A stretch of DNA of 64,000 bases from Acidimicrobiales bacterium (GTDB lineage: Bacteria > Actinomycetota > Acidimicrobiia > Acidimicrobiales > GCA-2861595), in the NCBI GenBank assembly GCA_030448025.1, contig JAUJNQ010000004.1, positions 53,966 through 117,965 of the forward strand, read 5' to 3'. How positions within the stretch are numbered: the stretch's first letter is position 1; each line of letters opens with the position of its first letter. Of the stretch, positions 48,279 to 56,434 are shown one piece after another. The notes below the pieces were generated by a model that was not told the DNA's origin, did not search any database, and saw only the letters and a program-made list of their open reading frames with translations. Made by a program: the position numbers and the translations under genes.

Positions 48279-49643
48279 CTATGCCGGTGGGCGCTGCTCG
48301 CCCTCGCCGGCCTTGGAGGGGCCCACCTGCTGGCGCCGTCCTGACCGAAGCGGTGGTGGCTGGAGCCGGCGACGGGGAGGGCCCGGCGGCGGCGGCATGT
48401 CGATCCCCAGAAGGGGAGCAAGGGCCGGGACCCGGCCGCAGGCCTGTCGGGCCGCGTGCAGCAGCTCATCGCCCGCCAGCTCCGGCAGCCCGGCAGGCTT
48501 GACCGATCGCCGCACTGGCGACTCGACCACCGCGGCTAGCAACGCCGACCAGCGGTCCGGTGGAACAGCGGGGGCCATGGCCGTCCCCGCAGCCTCGCTC
48601 AGACGAACGGCCAGCTCGGCGGGGAAGCGCGTGGCCGGGTCTGGGGGCCGTCCCGCCAGCCGGAGGGCTTCGACCACACGACCCTCTTCCAGCGCCGAGG
48701 TGATGTCGCGCTCCCAGCGTCCTCGCAGGTCGGCGAGGCGGGCTTCGAGGGCCTGGCGCAGCGTGCTGGCCAGCAGCCGGGTCTGGTCGTCGCGCGCCGC
48801 GGCATCGCCCCCGGTCACCACCGAGCGCAGGTCTCGGAGAGAGACCTGGTCGATGTCCTTGGCTGCCGCCTCGGCGCGGTCACGCCACTCGGCGGCCTTC
48901 AGCTGCGAGAGCAGGCCCTCGGCCATGGCCACCAGGGCGTCGGCCCTGATGGCGGCCTCACCTTGCTTGCGCCGCTCGGCGTTCTGGATCTCCACGGCCT
49001 GGCGAACGGCGGCGATGCCGCCGCGGAGCACCTGTTCGGCGACGGGACGCTGCTCGGGGGGAAGTGCGGCCAAGGCGGCGGCCCGGTGCTCGTTGCCGGG
49101 ACTGAGCCGCTTGGGCCCGCGGCGGGAGGCGGGCGCGTTGGGGTCCGATGCCCGTGGACGACGCTCCCGGCCGTTGCGCCGGTCACCCTCCGCTCGAGCC
49201 GGCCGGCCTCGCTCACCCTGTCCCCGTCCCGGCCCGCGGCGGGGGTCGGGCGGGCGCGCCCGGTCGCCGCGGGGTCCTCGTTCTCCGCGCCCGCCCCCCG
49301 GGCGGACCCCCGAGCCGTCGCCCGGGAACCGGCGAGGTGGGGTCTCGGTGTCCCGATCACCCATTGAGCTCGACGGCGGACGGGGAGGCGGCACCGGCGG
49401 CCCGATCACCTCGAGGCGCCGGGGCGCGGACCGGTTCTTGTCCTTGGGCGGGAGGACGGAGGTCACGGAGATGCCATCCATCTCAACGTCGGCCTCCACC
49501 CGGACCACGTCGCCCAGCCGGGCGCCCTTGTACAACAGCGCGGCGTCCAACACGCCCTTGGGTTGCTTGGCCCCAGCAGCGCGCCACGTCCACGTGCCGT
49601 CGTCACGCTCGCTGGTGAGCTCCACGTCCATCCGGTGGGGCAT
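48279..49643 (-). CDS. Hypothetical protein with Arg/Pro/Gly-rich disordered region
   Basis: MPHRMDVELTSERDDGTWTWRAAGAKQPKGVLDAALLYKGARLGDVVRVEADVEMDG, then RG/RP-rich linker and helical C-terminus. Confidence 0.75.
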   Translation of the reverse strand: MPHRMDVELTSERDDGTWTWRAAGAKQPKGVLDAALLYKGARLGDVVRVEADVEMDGISVTSVLPPKDKNRSAPRRLEVIGPPVPPPRPPSSSMGDRDTETPPRRFPGDGSGVRPGGGRGERGPRGDRARPPDPRRGPGRGQGERGRPARAEGDRRNGRERRPRASDPNAPASRRGPKRLSPGNEHRAAALAALPPEQRPVAEQVLRGGIAAVRQAVEIQNAERRKQGEAAIRADALVAMAEGLLSQLKAAEWRDRAEAAAKDIDQVSLRDLRSVVTGGDAAARDDQTRLLASTLRQALEARLADLRGRWERDITSALEEGRVVEALRLAGRPPDPATRFPAELAVRLSEAAGTAMAPAVPPDRWSALLAAVVESPVRRSVKPAGLPELAGDELLHAARQACGRVPALAPLLGIDMPPPPGPPRRRLQPPPLRSGRRQQVGPSKAGEGEQRPPA

Positions 49644-49785
49644 TGGGCTTCACAACCTAGCCCGCCGCACTAAAGCGACCCCGGGCCACGTCCTGGACAA
49701 TACCTACATAATCACTCTTTAGCAGGGAGAGTCCCTAGCGTGCACATCTTCCGCGAGTAGGTAGTTTCCTGGCGGCCGCCTGGGT

Positions 49786-50481
49786 ATGTTGACCCCGGTG
49801 GAGCCCAAGCAGGGACGCCGGGACGCGCACGGCGGTGGCAGGGGTACGTCGGGCGACGACGGCGACCGTCACCCGAGCGTGGTGATCGAAAGCAGCGGCG
49901 CCTCGCCCAAGGTCAGCTGCGAGTTGCCGATCGACGGCGCCGACGGTTGGTACGTGAGCGCCATCTTCCTCGAGGAGGGCGGGCAACTGGTCATGGCCGA
50001 GTTGAAGGTCTTCCCCGGCCCGGGTCCGAGGACCGACAGCAAGCGAAGCGCTCGGCGCAGGCCCGGCGAGTGGTCGGGGCGCCAGGACGCCCTGCAGGAG
50101 GTCCCCGACGGCGGGGTGAGCGCCCGGCTCCTGCGCTGCATCCGTCTTACCGATCTGCAACAACTCGTGATGGCTGAACTGACCACCACCCCCAGCTCCG
50201 AAGGCCAGGGCGCCCGGAGCGCCCGGGTGGGGCGTCCCGGCAGCGCGGGCCGGCCCGACCGCCAGTACGCCGAGTGGGCCTTCCGGTACGCCAAGAAGCT
50301 GGCGGAGGGAAGCAGGTCTCCGATCAAGGACCTGGCCGCCGAGCACGAGCGCAGTCCTGGCCAGGTCCGCGACCTGATCCACGACGCCAGAGTTCGAGGC
50401 CTGCTTTCCAAGGAGCGCCAGGGGCGGGCGGCCGGGTCGCTGACACCGAAGGCCATCCAGCTCCTGAGGGGCGAGGACTGA
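49786..50481 (+). CDS. Hypothetical protein with C-terminal HTH-like region
   Basis: RPDRQYAEWAFRYAKKLAEGSRSPIKDLAAEHERSPGQVRDLIHDARVRGLLSKERQGRAAGSLTPKAIQLL. Confidence 0.65.
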   Translation: MLTPVEPKQGRRDAHGGGRGTSGDDGDRHPSVVIESSGASPKVSCELPIDGADGWYVSAIFLEEGGQLVMAELKVFPGPGPRTDSKRSARRRPGEWSGRQDALQEVPDGGVSARLLRCIRLTDLQQLVMAELTTTPSSEGQGARSARVGRPGSAGRPDRQYAEWAFRYAKKLAEGSRSPIKDLAAEHERSPGQVRDLIHDARVRGLLSKERQGRAAGSLTPKAIQLLRGED

Positions 50482-50552
50482 ACGCCGCCGCCAGGTGGCC
50501 GCGGTGGCTTGGGCGTTGTGCGGATTGACCAGTCACCACTTTTGGCGCCCTC

Positions 50553-51668
50553 GTGGGCCAGGCTGGACCCGTGCCCGTTCCCGTCTCCTATGCCGCCACC
50601 GTCGAGCGCTTCCTCCAGCGCCTGAGCAACGAGGGTCGTTCCCCCCGCACCCTGGCTGCCTACCGGTACGACCTCGACGACACCATGGTGGACGTGGCCT
50701 CGACCTGCGGCCTGCTCCCCTCTCGGGCCAACCTCGAGCGTCTCGCTCCCGACGAGCGCGAAGGACGCGTGTGGAAGGCCTTCGAGGAGCTGGACGTGGC
50801 CGCCATCACCGCCGACCAGCTCGATGAGGCGGTGGCCGACTTCCGCACCCGGCCCGATCCTCGCTTCCTCCGCCATCCCGAGCGGGCCCCCGAAGAGCGC
50901 TCCCCCGCCACGGTCGCTCGGCGTATGGCGGCCATCCGGTCGTTCTTCGCCTGGTGCTACCGCACGGGACGGATCGCGTCCGATCCGGCCGCGCTCCTGC
51001 AGGCGCCCAAGAAGCGCAAGCGCCTGCCCCGTGGCATCGACCAGCCCACGGCCATGAAGGCCCTCGACATGGCTCGCCAGTCCTCCTGGCCCGAGCGCGA
51101 CCTGCTCATCGTGGCCCTTGCCCTGGCGTGCGGGCTGCGCCTCGACGAGGTGGCCAGGCTCCAGATGAGCGACGTGGAGGGTGACCCACCCCTGGCCGTC
51201 GTTGTGCGGGGAAAGGGCGACAAGGAGCGCCGCCTCGGGCTGCCGCCCGTGGTGCAGGAGGCGCTGCGGACCTATCTCCCCACCAGGAAGGCCAAGCTCG
51301 ACGCGCTGGGTCTCGAAGCCCGGACAGTGGTCGTCTCCAGCCGGGCCCGCCCGGTGAAGAACCGCAGCGGCGAGGTGGTGAGCACCAGCGTGGAGGCCAG
51401 CCGGGAGAGCGTGATCTACGTGGTGGACCGCGTCCTGCGCCTTCTCGGGGTGCGACGCCAGGGGATGCGGGTGCACGCTCTGCGCCACACCTTCGCCACC
51501 CTGGGCCTGCGGGAGGGCGCCTTCAGCCTACGCCAGCTGCAGGTGGCCCTGGGCCACTCCAGCCTGGCCACCACCCAGATCTACACTGAGGTGGCCGACG
51601 AGGAGATCGCCGCCGCCATGCTGCTCCATCCCTTGGGTGGTGGGCCGAGCACTGGAGCCGGGCGATGA
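50553..51668 (+). CDS. Tyrosine recombinase / phage-type integrase
   Basis: ACGLRLDEVARLQ, MRVHALRHTFATLGLREG, QLQVALGHSSLATTQIYTEV catalytic box; start uncertain (50553 or 50571). Confidence 0.92.
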   Translation: MGQAGPVPVPVSYAATVERFLQRLSNEGRSPRTLAAYRYDLDDTMVDVASTCGLLPSRANLERLAPDEREGRVWKAFEELDVAAITADQLDEAVADFRTRPDPRFLRHPERAPEERSPATVARRMAAIRSFFAWCYRTGRIASDPAALLQAPKKRKRLPRGIDQPTAMKALDMARQSSWPERDLLIVALALACGLRLDEVARLQMSDVEGDPPLAVVVRGKGDKERRLGLPPVVQEALRTYLPTRKAKLDALGLEARTVVVSSRARPVKNRSGEVVSTSVEASRESVIYVVDRVLRLLGVRRQGMRVHALRHTFATLGLREGAFSLRQLQVALGHSSLATTQIYTEVADEEIAAAMLLHPLGGGPSTGAGR

Positions 51669-51896
51669 GCTCGGGAGGGTCGGCGGCAATTGCCGGAGAT
51701 CTTGACTACTGCTACCTCACCACCACCGGCCGGCCGCCAGCACCCCGCTGTGGCCAGGGTGGTTCTTGAAGAAGGTGAAGCCGGCCGGGCCCGCCGGCTC
51801 CTCTACGAAAAGTACAGCCGTCGCTTCGAGGGCAGCCTTGAACGCTGGCGGGACTCGGCCCTGCCCGTGGCCGTGGACCTGCGGGAGGGTCCGTAG
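51665..51896 (+). pseudogene. Internally deleted F420/PPOX-family (deazaflavin nitroreductase-like) gene remnant
   Basis: N-terminal DLDYCYLTTTGR (frame at 51665) and C-terminal EAGRARRLLYEKYSRRFEGSLERWRDSALPVAVDL (other frame) with no core between. Confidence 0.7.
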
Positions 51897-51907
51897 ACTT
51901 GTCGCCC

Positions 51908-52276
51908 ATGACGACCGACTCGATCCCCAAGTCGCTGAGAGGCACGCCAGCCCTGCGTTCCGCCTACGGGCGCAAGCACGTGGTGATCGTGTGCGACGAC
52001 GACCCGTCGACCTTCGAGACAGCGGCCGACCAGCTCTCGGCCATGAACGCCACTCTGGTGGTCGAGCGGGAGCCCGGGCCGCTGTCGGCTCTGCTCGGGC
52101 GACCGTCGGTCACCGCGTGCGACCGCTATCTCGATGTGGGCCTCCGCGCCGAGCAGGCGGAGGTGGCCCGGGTGGTCGAGGCCCTGCGCGGCTTCGACAT
52201 GCGCTGCGAGGAGTGTCCCCAGGCCGCTGACGAGGTGGGGAGCCCCTGGTTGGCCGCCCGTGAGGTGCGCACATGA
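51908..52276 (+). CDS. Conserved hypothetical
   Basis: MTTDSIPKSLRGTPALRSAYGRKHVVIVCDDDPSTF...; ATGA overlap with next gene. Confidence 0.65.
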   Translation: MTTDSIPKSLRGTPALRSAYGRKHVVIVCDDDPSTFETAADQLSAMNATLVVEREPGPLSALLGRPSVTACDRYLDVGLRAEQAEVARVVEALRGFDMRCEECPQAADEVGSPWLAAREVRT

Positions 52277-53061
52277 GCTCGACGCCGGAGGCACCCGAGC
52301 ACCCGGTCCGGGAGTTCCCCGAGCCGCCCGTGTTCACCACTGCGGAGGAGGAGCGGCTGCATCGCAAGCAGCGGCTGGCCGCCGGCCTCCGCCTGTTCTC
52401 CCGCTTCGGGTTCGACGAGGGTATCGCCGGCCACATCACCGCCCGGGATCCCGAGCACTGCGACCACTTCTGGGTGAACCCGCTCGGGATGCACTTCGGC
52501 CACGTGCGGGTGTCCGACCTGATCCTGGTCAACCACCAGGGCGAGGTCGTGGAGGGCGCCGGTCCGGTGAACGCCGCCGCTTTCGTGATCCACTCCCAGG
52601 TGCATGCCGCCCGCCCAGACGTCATGGCCGCGGCCCATGCCCACAGCACCTATGGCAAATGCTGGTCCGCCCTGGGCCGCCCCCTTGCCCCCCTCACCCA
52701 AGATGCCTGTGCCTTCTACGACGACCACACCGTCTTCGACGACTACGCCGGGGTGGTGCTCGACCTCGAGGAGGGAAAGCGCATCGCCCACGCCCTGGGT
52801 GACACCAAAGCCGTGATCCTGCGCAACCATGGGCTCCTCACGGTGGGGGGTTCGGTAGACGAGGCCGTGTGGTGGTTCATCACCATGGAGCGCTCCTGCC
52901 AGGTACAGCTAATGGCCGAGGCGGCCGGAAGCCCGGTTCGCATCGACGACGAGACGGCGAAGCGCGCGCATAGCCAAGTCGGCCCGTCGCGGTCCGGCTG
53001 GTTCAGCTTCCAGCCCCTCTACCAACGCATCGTCCGGGAGCAGCCGGACCTGCTCCAGTGA
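52273..53061 (+). CDS. Class II aldolase/adducin-family protein
   Basis: GFDEGIAGHITARDPEHCDHFWVNPLG, AAAHAHSTYGKCWSALGRPL, AVILRNHGLLTVG. Confidence 0.92.
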   Translation: MSSTPEAPEHPVREFPEPPVFTTAEEERLHRKQRLAAGLRLFSRFGFDEGIAGHITARDPEHCDHFWVNPLGMHFGHVRVSDLILVNHQGEVVEGAGPVNAAAFVIHSQVHAARPDVMAAAHAHSTYGKCWSALGRPLAPLTQDACAFYDDHTVFDDYAGVVLDLEEGKRIAHALGDTKAVILRNHGLLTVGGSVDEAVWWFITMERSCQVQLMAEAAGSPVRIDDETAKRAHSQVGPSRSGWFSFQPLYQRIVREQPDLLQ

Positions 53062-53144
53062 CCTGACTTGCCTCCGGCGTGATGACATGAGCCACGGGCC
53101 GGGGTACCGTCGGGTCTCGCCCGGCCAGCACACCGGAGGTCCCG

Positions 53145-53621
53145 ATGACCAACGTCCCCCCGAACGAGCGGCCTCCGCGCACCGCATGGCGCCCGCCTCC
53201 CGGCGGGTACCAGCGCCCGGGTAGCGCGCCGCCCCCTCCGCCCCCTCCTCCTCCCCAGCAGCCTCCCCCCACGCAGCAGGCTCCCGGGTGGCAGCAGCAG
53301 CCGCCTGCCCCAGGCGGATACGGCTACCAGCAGCAGCCCAGCTACCAGCAACAACCCTACGGCTACCAGCAGCCCTACGGTCAACAGTACCCGCCGCCTC
53401 CGCAGAACCCGCCGGGCCGCGTGCTCAGCATCATCGCCTTCTCCCTGGCTGGCGTGGCGCTCATCTTGCTCCCCCCGATCTTCATGATTGCGGGGGTCGT
53501 CCTGTCGATCATCGCCATCACCAAGGGGGACTCGCTGGGAAAGTGGGCACTCGGCGCCTCCATCGCCGGCGGCGTGCTCGGCATGGTCATCGCCTTCCTC
53601 GTGTTCGGGTCGATGGACTGA
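53145..53621 (+). CDS. Pro/Gln/Tyr-rich N-terminus membrane protein (DUF4190-like)
   Basis: MTNVPPNERPPRTAWRPPPGGYQRPG..., YQQQPSYQQQPYGYQQPYGQQ, two TM segments. Confidence 0.75.
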   Translation: MTNVPPNERPPRTAWRPPPGGYQRPGSAPPPPPPPPPQQPPPTQQAPGWQQQPPAPGGYGYQQQPSYQQQPYGYQQPYGQQYPPPPQNPPGRVLSIIAFSLAGVALILLPPIFMIAGVVLSIIAITKGDSLGKWALGASIAGGVLGMVIAFLVFGSMD

Positions 53622-53675
53622 GTCGGGACAGGCTCCGGCTCCTGGGCGAGAAGCACGATGGCGGGTAGGGCACCT

Positions 53676-54536
53676 GTGAGCACCGCTGCACCCGGCTGGT
53701 ATGCGGATCCCGGGGACGGCCGGCAGTACCGCTACTGGGACGGCCAGGGCTGGACCGCCGGCGTGGCCAGGGATGCTCAGGTTCGAGAGCAGCCGATCAC
53801 CGCCCAGTCGGCGGCGCAGGTGTGGGCCGAGCGCGAGGACCACAGGGCCGAGTGGCCGGCGCGAAGCGTCTTCATCGGCGTGGGCGGTGCACTGGGGGCG
53901 ACGGCGCTGGCCGCCGGCGTCAGCGTCGCCGTCGACGCCGTGCTCGGCGACGAGCCGCTCGTAACGTTCGTCGTCGCCCAGCTGGCCCTCTGGGCCGGCC
54001 TCCTGCTCACCTGCGTCTTCGTCAGTCGCCGGTACGCCAGTGCTCGGCTGCTGGAGGACTACGCCGTGAGCTTCCGAGCCCTCGACCTCGGCCGGGGTGC
54101 GGTGCTGAGCATCATTGCCCGCGTGGCGGCCATTCCGTTGATAGTGCCGTTGGTCATCCTGCTCGAGCTGGACTCGAGCGAGTCCTTGAACGACCTGGGC
54201 GAGGTGGCGCGAGGGCCGGCGGGAGTCACGTTCACCTTGATCTTTCTGCTCATCGGGGCCCCGTTGGTGGAAGAGCTGTTCTTCCGGGGCTTGCTCCAGC
54301 GTTCCCTCGAGTCCCGGTTCGCGCCACCGGTGGCCATCGCCATCCAGGCCCTGCTGTTCGGCATGGCCCATCTGAGCGTGCCACTGGGGGCGGCCAACGC
54401 CGTGATCTTCGCCGGCACCGCCATGGCGGGCGTCGTCCTCGGCATCTGCGCCTGGCGCTATCACCGACTGGGTCCGGGGATAATCGCCCACGGCTTCTTC
54501 AACCTCGTCCCAGCGATCCTGATGGTTCTGGGCTGA
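53676..54536 (+). CDS. DUF2510 + CPBP-family intramembrane metalloprotease
   Basis: APGWYADPGDGRQYRYWDGQGWT (DUF2510); EELFFRGLLQ and HGFFNLVPA motifs. Confidence 0.9.
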   Translation: MSTAAPGWYADPGDGRQYRYWDGQGWTAGVARDAQVREQPITAQSAAQVWAEREDHRAEWPARSVFIGVGGALGATALAAGVSVAVDAVLGDEPLVTFVVAQLALWAGLLLTCVFVSRRYASARLLEDYAVSFRALDLGRGAVLSIIARVAAIPLIVPLVILLELDSSESLNDLGEVARGPAGVTFTLIFLLIGAPLVEELFFRGLLQRSLESRFAPPVAIAIQALLFGMAHLSVPLGAANAVIFAGTAMAGVVLGICAWRYHRLGPGIIAHGFFNLVPAILMVLG

Positions 54537-54653
54537 ATCCCCAGAGGGATCGGACGGCCCGGATCGGTGCTTTTGACAGGTGACACAGGTCATCACTACG
54601 AGTAGCGTCGGCGTTCTCCTAACAGGAGCTACACGGGAAGGTAGAGATCGCAC

Positions 54654-55112
54654 ATGTCCAACGTTCCCCCCGGCAGCCGACCACCCGGGAGCGGCTGGCA
54701 GTCTCCCCCGGGTGGCTACCAGCCGTCCGGCAGCTCGCAGCCTCCTCCGGGCCCGGCCTGGCAGCAGCAGCAATCGTCCCCGCAGTGGTCTAGCGGACAG
54801 AGCGGACCATCTGGACAGAAGACCAATGGGCTCGCGACCGCTGCCCTGGTTCTCGGGATCATCAGCATCCCCCTCGTCTTCTTCTGGCCGGTGGGCGTCC
54901 CGTGCGCCATCCTCGGGATCGTGTTGGGCTTCGTAGGGCTGCGCAAGGCCTCCGAGCTCGGAGGCAGCGGCAGGGGCATGGCCATTGCTGGACTCACTTG
55001 TGGAGCGGTCTCGCTGCTCCTCGTCATCGTCTTCGTGATCATCGTCGCCAGCGTCATCAACGACACCGAGAACTTCTTCGAGAGCATCCAAGCCCTCCGG
55101 CCGTTGGTGTAG
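54654..55112 (+). CDS. DUF4190-like membrane protein, paralog of 53145-53621
   Basis: MSNVPPGSRPPGSGWQSPPGGYQPSG; ATAALVLGIISIPLVFFWPVGVPCAILGIVLGFVGLRKA. Confidence 0.8.
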   Translation: MSNVPPGSRPPGSGWQSPPGGYQPSGSSQPPPGPAWQQQQSSPQWSSGQSGPSGQKTNGLATAALVLGIISIPLVFFWPVGVPCAILGIVLGFVGLRKASELGGSGRGMAIAGLTCGAVSLLLVIVFVIIVASVINDTENFFESIQALRPLV

Positions 55113-55162
55113 GTCACCGACTGGTTCCCCCACTCGCTCAGGGGCTCCACCGGTCTCATCCC

Positions 55163-56323
55163 CTGCCTCTCGGCTTCGGTGTCTTCCTGGCGCCGTTCCA
55201 TCCCGCGGGTCAGAATCCCACCCTCGCCCTCCAGCGTGACCTCGAGCTGATCGTGAGGCTCGACGAGCTGGGTTTCGATGAGGCTTGGATCGGCGAGCAC
55301 CACTCCGCCGGCGCCGAGATCATTGCCGCGCCCGAGGTCTTCATTGCCGCGGCCGCCGAACGCACGCGCCGCATCCGCCTCGGCACGGGGGTCGTGTCGC
55401 TCCCCTACCACCACCCCTTCGTCGTGGCCGATCGCATGGTCTTCCTCGACCACCTGACCCGGGGCCGGGTCATGCTGGGCGTGGGGCCGGGCGCGCTCCC
55501 ATCCGACGCCGCCATGCTCGGCATCGAGCCCGATCGGCAGCGGACCATGATGGAGGAGGCGCTCGAAGCCATCGTCCTGCTCCTCACCAGCGACGGGCCG
55601 GTCACCTACCAGAGGGAATGGTTCACCCTCCGCGACGCCCGCCTCCAGCTGCGCCCCTATCAACAGCCCTGCTTCGAGCTGGCGGTGGCGGCGCTCGTGT
55701 CACCTGCCGGGCCCCGGGCCGCCGGCCGGTTCGGCACCGGCCTGCTCTCGATCGGCGCCACCCACGCCGGGGGCTTCGACGTGCTCGCCAACCACTGGCG
55801 CATCGCCGAGGAGCGGGCGGCGGCGCACGGCACGGCGGTGGACCGCAGGCGTTGGCGCCTGGTGGCGCCCGTGCACCTGGCCCAGACGGACGAGGAGGCC
55901 CGGCGTGAGGTGGCGTTCGGGCTGCCGGCCTGGGTCGACTACTTCGGCCGGGTGGCAGCCCTGCCCCTGGCGCCCGACACCGACGACTCGGCCGAGATGG
56001 TCGACGCCCTGAACGCCAGCGGCTTCGCCGTCATCGGCACGCCCGATGCGGCCGCCGCCCAGATCCAGCGCCTCATGGACCAGTCCGGCGGCTTCGGCAC
56101 CTACCTCCTCATGGCCCACGAGTGGGCCGATCGAGAGGCGACATTGCGTTCGTGCGAGCTGTTCGCCAGCGAGGTCATGCCCCGGTTCCAGGGCTCTGCC
56201 GAGCGCGCCATCCAGTCACAGGAGTGGGCGGCCGCCAACCGGGACCGCTTCTCCATGAAGACCATGGGAGCGGTGGCCAAGGCCGTCCAGGACCACTACG
56301 CCGCCCCCGACCGCCTCCCCTGA
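55163..56323 (+). CDS. LLM-class (luciferase-like) flavin-dependent oxidoreductase
   Basis: GFGVFLAPFHPAGQNPTLALQRDLELIVRLDELGFDEAWIGEHHSAG; no ATG/GTG/TTG in frame, CTG 55163 chosen. Confidence 0.85.
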   Translation: MPLGFGVFLAPFHPAGQNPTLALQRDLELIVRLDELGFDEAWIGEHHSAGAEIIAAPEVFIAAAAERTRRIRLGTGVVSLPYHHPFVVADRMVFLDHLTRGRVMLGVGPGALPSDAAMLGIEPDRQRTMMEEALEAIVLLLTSDGPVTYQREWFTLRDARLQLRPYQQPCFELAVAALVSPAGPRAAGRFGTGLLSIGATHAGGFDVLANHWRIAEERAAAHGTAVDRRRWRLVAPVHLAQTDEEARREVAFGLPAWVDYFGRVAALPLAPDTDDSAEMVDALNASGFAVIGTPDAAAAQIQRLMDQSGGFGTYLLMAHEWADREATLRSCELFASEVMPRFQGSAERAIQSQEWAAANRDRFSMKTMGAVAKAVQDHYAAPDRLP

Positions 56324-56434
56324 GCGAGCTGCCCCGAGAGAACTGCCCCCGAGCGAACTGGCGACGGTTTGCGGTGGCATATGGCGGAAAGCGTCGCCAG
56401 AACGGCGGGGTTCGGCAGTCGACGCCCGGGCGCC

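Noticed and set aside
49720-49735. AGGGA-GAG-TCCCT hairpin as a regulatory element
   Set aside because: Short 5-bp stem in a divergent intergenic region; too weak without conservation evidence.
54573-54602. TTGACA-like promoter before the second DUF4190 gene
   Set aside because: Good -35 (TTGACA at 54573) but no convincing -10 at 17 bp; not strong enough to list.
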